This document shows positions 17,401 to 21,745 of a stretch of DNA of 21,745 nucleotides, in pieces (position 1 is the stretch's first letter; each line of letters starts with the position of its first letter). The stretch is from JAHJDR01 sp964526915. Its GTDB lineage: Bacteria; UBA10199; JADGCS01. Below the pieces are notes generated by a model. It was given only the letters and a program-made list of their open reading frames with translations. It was not told where the DNA came from and searched no databases. Location of the stretch: positions 1 to 21,745 of the forward strand of contig CAZGMS010000123.1 in assembly GCA_964526915.1 (NCBI GenBank), in the 5' to 3' direction. The position numbers and the translations under genes are program-made.

Positions 17401-20400
17401 GGCAACTCTCAGGGTTTTGTTCTGGATCCCATCTTGAGTCTTCGGCAGGGCTTGATTTTGGAGCCCGGCCAGCGCGTTCAGATTTCTCTGGTGTTGGCTG
17501 TTGCCCCTTCGCGCGAGCTCGTCTTGAACCTCATCAGCAAATACAGTTCAGCTCACACCGTTGAACACGCGATGGATACGGTGTGGGCGTCTGCCCAGGT
17601 GGAATTGAGACTGCTCCGTATTCAATCCGAGGAGGCGCGCAGATTCCAATTATTGGCCAGCCATCTCCTTTATCCGAATTATCTTCTTCGTGCACCGGCC
17701 AAACGCATCATGGAAAATGGCAAAGGTCAATCCGGCTTGTGGGCGTACGGGATTTCGGGTGATCTTCCCATCGTGCTCGTTGTCATTGGTGAAGCGAGGG
17801 ACATTGGTTTGATTCGTCAGATATTACAGGCCCATAATTATTGGCACAGGCACGGGCTTAAATCCGATCTGATCATCATCAACGAAGAAGCCCACAGCTA
17901 CGAACAACCCTTGCGCGAAAAACTGGAACGCATGATGCTGGAACTCACTACCAGCACAGGCAAAGAACAGCCGGGCGGTGTTTATCTGCGCAGTGCAGGA
18001 CTCATTCCCAAGGAAGATCTGATCCTCATGCGTGCCGTGGCAAATGTTGTGTTGATTGCGGCCCGTGGTGGCCTGCCACAACAAATGGGAGAGGCAACAG
18101 ACGCACCAGAACTTCCCAAATTACTGGTTCGAAAGCAGTCAGATCGTGATCGCGCAACAGCCTTGCCTTTTTTGGAACTGAATTACTTTAACAGTCTGGG
18201 TGGTTTCACTCAGGATGGACGCGAATATGCAATCTATCTGGGCCCCGATCTCAACACACCGGCACCCTGGGTGAATGTGATCGCCAATCCCTCTTTTGGA
18301 ACAGTGATCAGCGAAACGGGCGCTGGTTTCACGTGGCAGGGAAACAGCCAGCGTAACCGTCTGACCGAGTGGTCGAATGATCCTGTTGCCGACCCGTCAT
18401 CTGAGGCGATTTACATTCGTGATGAAGAGACCGGTCGCCTCTGGACGCCCACGGCGTCACCGATTCGCGAAAAAAGTGCTTACCGAACCAAACACGGTAT
18501 TGGTTACACGTTGTTTGAACACAACAGTCATGGCATCAATCAAGAACTCACTGTTTTTGTTCCTGTGAATGATCAGGGAGGAGAGCCGGTCAAACTTCAA
18601 AAACTCAGACTCTTTAACGATTCTGGCAGACCTCGCAAACTCTCGCTCACCTATTATGTGGAATGGATATTGGGAGAGGCGCGCGAATCTTCGCAAATGC
18701 ACATTGTGACCCACTGGGATGATGAACTTCGGATCATGACAGCCCGTAACAGTTATCATCCTGATTACCCGCAGGCGATAGCGTTTGTGGCCTTGAATAT
18801 TCCTGCCGAAGCTTACACGGGTGATCGTTCGATTTTTTTGGGAAGAAATCGTTCCCCTCAAAATCCACTGGCCTTGGAACATGTGCGGCTCTCAGGCCGA
18901 TCGGGGGCTGGACTCGATCCCTGTGCGGCCCTGCAAGTGACTGTGACACTCGCTGCTGGCGAAGCAACCGAGCTTGTTTGCCTGTTGGGACAGACTCCCA
19001 CTGTGGCACGAGCTCAAGCGCTGGTTTTGAACTACCGCAGGAAACACTCTTTTGAAACAGCCTTCAACAGAACAAAAGGCTGGTGGGACCAGAACTTGAA
19101 CACCATCCAGGTGCAAACCCCTGAGTTGTCGACCAATCTTCTCGTCAACCGCTGGTTGTTGTATCAAACGCTGTCGTGCCGCATTTGGGGAAGATCGGCT
19201 TTTTACCAATCCGGCGGTGCGTTTGGTTTTCGTGATCAGTTGCAGGATGTGATGGCCCTGCTTTACATGCAACCATCTTTGGCGCGTGCACACATTTTGC
19301 TTGCGGCCAATCGTCAGTTCAGGGAAGGTGATGTACAACATTGGTGGCACCCACCCGGTGGTGCGGGGATCCGTTCGCGAATCTCAGATGATCTTTTGTG
19401 GTTGCCGTACGTGGTCGCGCAATATGTTTACGTGACAAACGATCAGGGCATTCTCAACGAAATCATTTCTTTTATCGACGCGCCTGAATTGGATCAGAAT
19501 CAACACGAACTCTTCTTGATGCCCGTGCAGGCCACAGAGCAAGTCTCTCTTTTTGGGCATTGTCAGCGAGCGGTATCACGTGCGCAACGATTTGGAGCAC
19601 ACGGTTTGCCTCTGATGGGTACAGGAGACTGGAATGACGGGATGAACCTGGTGGGTGCTTTGGGAAGGGGTGAGAGTGTCTGGTTGGCGTGGTTCATGAT
19701 CGATGTGCTCAAGCGAATGGCCGAAATGTCTGTGTTGCAGAGCGAGACGGAGCTGGCACGCACGTATCTGCAAGCGAGAGACAAGCTCATTCAAAGCACC
19801 GAGGGTTTTGCCTGGGATGGCGAGTGGTATCTTCGTGCCACGTTTGATGATGGTTCGCTTTTGGGATCCAAAGCGAACGCAGAAGCGAAAATCGATTCTT
19901 TGCCTCAGTCGTGGGCCTGGCTTTCGGGAGCGGCGAACAAAGATCGTGCCCTGCAGGCTTTGGAATCTGCCTGGAAATATCTGGTGAAAGAAGATGAAAA
20001 ACTCATTCTTCTTTTCACTCCTCCCTTTGATGAATCGAATCCCTCACCTGGTTACATCAAAGGGTATCCTCCGGGGGTTCGGGAAAATGGTGGTCAGTAC
20101 ACGCATGCGGCTTTATGGTTTGCTATGGCATTGGCCAGGAGCGGAAACGGAGATCGAGCGGCAGAGCTGATGCGGTTTATCAATCCCATTGAGCGTACCC
20201 GCACTCCCGAAGCTGTCTGGCTTTATAACCTTGAACCTTATGTGGTGGCCGCTGATGTGTGCCACCTCAAGGGTCATGTTGGCATGGGTGGCTGGTCTTG
20301 GTACACAGGTTCTGCGGCGTGGATGTATCGTGCCTGGGTGGAAGAGTGTTTGGGACTAAAGATATGTGGCAGTACACTGCGGATTGATCCTGTCATCCCC

Positions 20401-20592
20401 AAGAAATGGGATGGTTTTCAAATGAGTTATCATCATGGTGAGGCTCTTTACGAGATCCGTGTTGAGAATCCCGATCATTGTGCAAAGGGTGTGTTGTGGA
20501 CGGAGTTGGACGGTCAACGAGTGAGCGATCATCAGATCGCTCTGGATAAGGCTCTGGTGAAACATCAGGTGGTGGTGAGGATGGGAAGATAA
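11431..20592 (+). CDS. ndvB: Cyclic beta-1,2-glucan synthase (NdvB/ChvB/Cgs family)
   Basis: An inner-membrane protein of 3053 residues that polymerises glucose from UDP-glucose into beta-1,2-glucan and closes it to a ring, usually for osmotic adaptation in the periplasm. Order: N-terminal extension (1-45, GILLGYFPKKSEACDAAKRLARKG), two membrane segments (about 50-106), cytoplasmic region, membrane segments (about 560-620), GT84 glycosyltransferase with D778-S-D780 and Q924-HRW, further membrane segments (about 963-1010 and 1087-1130), glycoamylase-like cyclization domain (about 1190-1720: SPTNIGL, VDSGNFLG, AHHQGM near 1698), a first beta-sandwich (about 1780 on), a second one (about 2285 on), and the GH94 phosphorylase-like (alpha/alpha)6 domain with GTGDWNDGM (2730-2738). 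Characterised relatives have about 2830-2870 residues; the excess is partly the N-terminal extension. AAGGAT lies rather far (11 bases) before the ATG. No frameshift is seen. Confidence 0.95.
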   Translation: MKNGILLGYFPKKSEACDAAKRLARKGCHRVAWMHKDAKGKIFIHDPFYRRLVFCLLMFFVIFGFVAVILPTYATALLFLCQDLTHRLLFIFASSLSGSLFGVILIRRSRFGVAKQLIRDHARWLSNDETVLILQAPIEKLKIPSTLLLEGAQAPPTIFILHPKRNGSLKEEWPSQLPLTNEQLQEHAQRVAAGHSLDPKPLRDIKLLKRLKQSRYWVQQACQDLSEANRLEQSLPPTAEWLLDNEYILEGNARDVLLNLPRGHYQKLPALESGPFKGLPRIYGLAREFVSGTDFRLDEDNIIKYLEAYQNERALSIAELWTTPQMLRIALIEGIRHLSERALTELREEEMADFWAHRLIMANRRDTKDLFSILAELTENQACPSLHFGAQLIDCLYDEGAVLTPVQNWLENTFNKTFAELSLREKNHEMEDRVSIGNAFTSLRQLALIDWKVMFEKLSVVEKLLRTDPAGIYPKMDFATRDRYRRCVEELHRGSHLTEEQVAQKAIDQARLAQSNRTADGRLAHLGAHLIGEKRNHLAMLIGCRETLRFRLLHGIYAHHLKVYFLGFGFLFSLFLTLILFWGLGELTCLAQCCLVFLLLIPVSQLSLDVMHYFITRFLPPRILPKMDYKISGIPDDCQTLVVVPMMLSNLATVQAEADKLEVRYLANQQNNLLFGLLSDDTDANSPQTAEDATLLQAAVQAIERLNQRYGADLFYLFHRERKWSQSENKFIGWERKRGKLEELNDLITGTRPHGAERFVHVGDPHLLTNVSFVITLDSDTQLPHGTARRMIETISHPLNRARFDDAGRVMPGTFVLIQPRVTPSLPSASGSPFSRFFSNPVGVDPYTNSVSDVYQDLVGEGSYHGKGIYDVRAFSKLLSKRFPDACLLSHDLIEGAHVRVALVSDIELFDEFPQDYLTFVKRQHRWIRGDWQIADWVTPRVPGYDGQRVNNPLSLFDRWKVFDNLRRSLLPVSCLVVLPASWLLSYWVGFIASAFVIVQFMFHSLAQHFTWATTRQGFKSVSFSRIVADIARVVVEASLLPYQSWMNLDAIVRSLYRRFISHRQLLEWSTVQMTGRSAQKQVSQFYLSVGVSSVCTSFFVMGSLYDKPNHLIQASPWLGVWLFSPLVAWFLNRRPAVKQPDSFISDDDRQFLRRISRRTWRYFSDFVNEQSSWLPPDNYQVSHRNQLALRTSPTNIGLWMVSVLGARHFGYVTTDDVVHKLSKTFETLAKLERYEGHLLNWYDIQTLAPLPPRYVSTVDSGNFLGCLWTLKKGLEELVLLPLLDDKAVEGIRDAYEILKEYVTSETRGCFIVDDLDSLLHNWNTSRKYAGDVLAILWKTKTIVTHLKQKTSAFPGTPGNTNYWVGALLNQLESWRDTADRYLGWIEILNEKTDEDILRLDKNILPEFHSALTQAPSLVALAKGQVSVIKSLESVRSQMATQDQARLAWIDRVLIAFSRSKWLAGEALAFTQRLTLECEQLSESINMHFLYNPERKLFSIGYNVSEGRLDRSFYDLLASEARLGSFIAIARGEVPVAHWFDMTRPYGAVGRHRVLLSWTGTMFEYLMPFLFQRSYGNTLLDKAAHEAVAIQIAYANKHRVPWGISESAFGDLDIHKTYQYHAFGVPSLGLKRGQEETIVIAPYASLLAVSVAPQKTLKNLKRLAGLGLLNDHGYFEAIDFSRQAKRGARGVIVRAYMAHHQGMGFLSLTNFLHNNSLQRYFHADQRVRTVEPLLLERIPVLPTIHHISTRERVSSIASVGEVSHTISQFETPHTATPKTQLLSNGRYALMVTNAGGGYSRWGDFEITRWRSDTTRDAFGTFCYIHDVDSNQLWCNTYHPLGGVVETYQATFTVDRAVFQRQDHDIETETEIIVPPEDDVEVRRLTVINRSARVRKLNVTSYIELSMAPHQADKQHPAFNKLFIQTEGVPGQQAVLAYRRSRGDGAPPICVAHCFTQDCLVTEGMQFETDRRQFIGRGRTLANPMGAGQKLGNSQGFVLDPILSLRQGLILEPGQRVQISLVLAVAPSRELVLNLISKYSSAHTVEHAMDTVWASAQVELRLLRIQSEEARRFQLLASHLLYPNYLLRAPAKRIMENGKGQSGLWAYGISGDLPIVLVVIGEARDIGLIRQILQAHNYWHRHGLKSDLIIINEEAHSYEQPLREKLERMMLELTTSTGKEQPGGVYLRSAGLIPKEDLILMRAVANVVLIAARGGLPQQMGEATDAPELPKLLVRKQSDRDRATALPFLELNYFNSLGGFTQDGREYAIYLGPDLNTPAPWVNVIANPSFGTVISETGAGFTWQGNSQRNRLTEWSNDPVADPSSEAIYIRDEETGRLWTPTASPIREKSAYRTKHGIGYTLFEHNSHGINQELTVFVPVNDQGGEPVKLQKLRLFNDSGRPRKLSLTYYVEWILGEARESSQMHIVTHWDDELRIMTARNSYHPDYPQAIAFVALNIPAEAYTGDRSIFLGRNRSPQNPLALEHVRLSGRSGAGLDPCAALQVTVTLAAGEATELVCLLGQTPTVARAQALVLNYRRKHSFETAFNRTKGWWDQNLNTIQVQTPELSTNLLVNRWLLYQTLSCRIWGRSAFYQSGGAFGFRDQLQDVMALLYMQPSLARAHILLAANRQFREGDVQHWWHPPGGAGIRSRISDDLLWLPYVVAQYVYVTNDQGILNEIISFIDAPELDQNQHELFLMPVQATEQVSLFGHCQRAVSRAQRFGAHGLPLMGTGDWNDGMNLVGALGRGESVWLAWFMIDVLKRMAEMSVLQSETELARTYLQARDKLIQSTEGFAWDGEWYLRATFDDGSLLGSKANAEAKIDSLPQSWAWLSGAANKDRALQALESAWKYLVKEDEKLILLFTPPFDESNPSPGYIKGYPPGVRENGGQYTHAALWFAMALARSGNGDRAAELMRFINPIERTRTPEAVWLYNLEPYVVAADVCHLKGHVGMGGWSWYTGSAAWMYRAWVEECLGLKICGSTLRIDPVIPKKWDGFQMSYHHGEALYEIRVENPDHCAKGVLWTELDGQRVSDHQIALDKALVKHQVVVRMGR

Positions 20593-20596
20593 TAAG

Positions 20597-20658
20597 ATAG
20601 TCATGACGGAGTTCCACTCAAAATAGTCATCAAAATAGTCATGACGGTGTTCCACTCA
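20597..20658. repeat. Two direct 24-base repeats after the glucan synthase gene
   Basis: ATAGTCATGACGGAGTTCCA plus CTCA (20597-20620) recurs at 20635-20658 with one change (A to T). Between them a partial third unit, AATAGTCATCA, begins at 20622. The repeats start five bases after the stop codon. Related words (GTCAT, TGTTCCAC, GTCC) appear at 21633-21657, on the other side of the transposase gene. Confidence 0.8.
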
Positions 20659-20686
20659 CAGTCCCATATCTGAGACGTTTTTGTTG

Positions 20687-20707
20687 CTCCGGGACGGAGT
20701 TTTTTTT
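20687..20707 (+). terminator. Rho-independent terminator of the glucan synthase gene
   Basis: CTCCG (20687-20691), a 3-base loop, CGGAG (20695-20699) and eight T (20700-20707). This is a compact, GC-rich hairpin with an immediate T run, 95 bases after the stop codon of the glucan synthase gene and 79 bases before the transposase start. Confidence 0.85.
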
Positions 20708-20785
20708 AAGTGTTAAGTTAACCTCCCAATATCATTAGTTGAATTTTTTTTTCATGTTGGCACACTTTTAGCTAATGCATAGAGC

Positions 20786-21520
20786 ATGGCAAATTATCCC
20801 AGAAATTTATTGGTTTTCGAAGGTTCTGTTTTTCATGTCACATGGCAATGTCATAACAAAGATTGGCTTTTGAATTCTGAATTTGCAAAGGCCCTATATT
20901 ATGACCTTTTGCTCAAATACAAAACCATCTATGATGTCATTTTCTTTTCCTATTGTTTAATGGACAACCACGTACATTTAACGGGGCGGTGCTCGTCACA
21001 AAAATTGTTCTCAGATTTTTTCAGAGTTGTTAACGGCTGTTTTTCAAAGATCCTTAATAAACACGTGGGTCGCAGGGGACAAGTGATCATGGATCGGTTT
21101 AAATCGCCGACAATGGAAACTGATGACGATCTCATGAACGTTATCATTTACAACGACTTAAACCCCCGAAGGACGGTAAATATGGTTCATCCGAAAAAGC
21201 ACAAATGGTCATCATATCATCACTACGCGTTTGGTAAAGAGGATCCCTTGTTGACTGAGCCAGAGTTTTACAAGAATTTGGGCAAGACGCTTCAAGAGCG
21301 GCAGATCAAGTATCGAACGATGATTGACGAAATTATCGAAAATGATCACCGTGCACCTGCGTGTCCATATAAAAAGGACGATAGCTATGTTTGTTTTATT
21401 GGTAATCCATTATGGGTACAAGAACGTTATGAGCGACTCATGACAAACATTCGTGTGCAAAGAAAAGAATGGCAAGACAGACACCGACAAATGCTAGAAT
21501 CAAGAGCATATTATGAATGA
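20786..21520 (+). CDS. Y1 (HUH) transposase, REP-associated tyrosine transposase type
   Basis: 244 residues. These enzymes cut and join single-stranded DNA through a tyrosine at hairpin sites. Seen: N-terminal VFHVTWQCHN (the usual HVT strand), the metal-binding HUH motif in YCLMDNHVHLTG (H62 and H64), GRRGQVIMDRFKS (96-107), and the catalytic tyrosine in IIYNDLNPRR (Y122). A C-terminal helical tail (about 190-244) completes the usual single-domain arrangement, and the length fits the family. The frame is intact, so it may be active. There is no partner tnpB. Paired repeats lie on the left, and a weakly related sequence on the right, but no clear REP palindromes are seen. The ATG at 20786 has only a weak ribosome binding sequence. 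Confidence 0.9.
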   Translation: MANYPRNLLVFEGSVFHVTWQCHNKDWLLNSEFAKALYYDLLLKYKTIYDVIFFSYCLMDNHVHLTGRCSSQKLFSDFFRVVNGCFSKILNKHVGRRGQVIMDRFKSPTMETDDDLMNVIIYNDLNPRRTVNMVHPKKHKWSSYHHYAFGKEDPLLTEPEFYKNLGKTLQERQIKYRTMIDEIIENDHRAPACPYKKDDSYVCFIGNPLWVQERYERLMTNIRVQRKEWQDRHRQMLESRAYYE

Positions 21521-21652
21521 ATAATACCTCCTCCCAACTCAGTGGCAAATATAATTGAACGAAATAACATGGTCATTCTCAATTAAAAATTCAGAAAACA
21601 AAAAAATAATTATAAAAAGAACAAATTCAAGTGTCATAAACTGTTCCACGCC

Positions 21653-21745
21653 TGTCCGGTTAAATAAATCTATAAATTGATAAAGTCCGATTCTGTGGGC
21701 ATTTGCGGGTTACCACACTCGCGAACACTTTCCACGGAGGATCGG
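21653..21745 (+). mobile_element. Possible left end of an insertion sequence, cut by the window edge
   Basis: CTGTCCGGTTAA (from 21652) resembles terminal sequences I associate with some IS4-type elements, from memory and unverified. The window ends 3' of a strong Shine-Dalgarno sequence, CGGAGG (21735-21740), with five bases remaining, so a start codon probably lies just beyond 21745. There is no gene in 21521-21745; the stretch before 21630 is AT-rich and otherwise featureless. Confidence 0.3.

Noticed and set aside
11431..20592. Many open frames of 60-270 codons antisense or out of frame within the glucan synthase gene
   Set aside because: They overlap an intact, domain-complete gene, lack recognisable protein families and have no independent start signals. 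They are shadows of the biased codon use.
20757..20773. A sigma-54-like promoter (TTGGCAC with GG-N10-GC spacing) before the transposase gene
   Set aside because: The -12 element is imperfect, the start of transcription would fall two bases before the ATG, and no sigma-54 activator site or reason for such control is seen.
1..21745. CRISPR array or cas genes
   Set aside because: No regularly spaced identical repeats occur; the only paired repeats (20597-20658) have two units, and no protein resembles a Cas family.

Overview
The window comes from a Gram-negative bacterium of uncertain affiliation. The evidence is a very large membrane-bound cyclic beta-1,2-glucan synthase, an enzyme that supplies periplasmic glucans. 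The accessory families present (Fic, DUF4143 ATPase, S23-like four-helix bundle protein, Y1 transposase) are common in Deltaproteobacteria-like and uncultured Gram-negative lineages, but no gene here fixes the phylum. There is no rRNA, tRNA or CRISPR array.

Positions 1-6200 look like a defence-type island. A short XRE-type regulator (3570-3782, minus) is followed 16 bases later by a 1164-residue SNF2-type helicase with a C-terminal DUF3883 domain (59-3553, minus). Divergent from this pair, across only 65 bases, is a 561-residue protein with a PD-(D/E)XK nuclease motif and an N-terminal part I do not recognise (3848-5533, plus). A small three-helix membrane protein (5589-6194, minus) faces it tail to tail. 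Helicase, nuclease, regulator and membrane protein together suggest an uncatalogued defence module; that is inference.

Positions 6200-11260 are a mosaic of small accessory genes: a four-helix bundle protein, an AzoR-like flavin oxidoreductase, a Fic AMP-transferase with its inhibitory motif, a 101-residue protein of unknown function, and an AAA ATPase of the DUF4143 family. The region contains a 141-base direct repeat in two copies (6989-7129 and 9092-9230), a 47-base direct repeat carrying a terminator hairpin in two copies (6319-6365 and 9886-9932), and an 18-codon relic of the 3' end of a second Fic gene (9933-9989). It has clearly been rearranged by duplication and loss.

Positions 11431-20592 hold one 3053-codon gene for the cyclic glucan synthase, with its glycosyltransferase, cyclization and phosphorylase-like domains intact, plus an N-terminal extension. 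After a paired 24-base repeat and a strong terminator comes a Y1 (REP-associated type) transposase (20786-21520). The right edge looks like the beginning of another unit with a strong ribosome binding site, possibly an insertion sequence.

Several island genes (XRE regulator, membrane protein, DUF4143 ATPase) have a promoter-like -10 box only 6-13 bases before the ATG and no Shine-Dalgarno sequence, which suggests leaderless transcripts. The oxidoreductase gene and the 101-residue gene have clear Shine-Dalgarno sequences.
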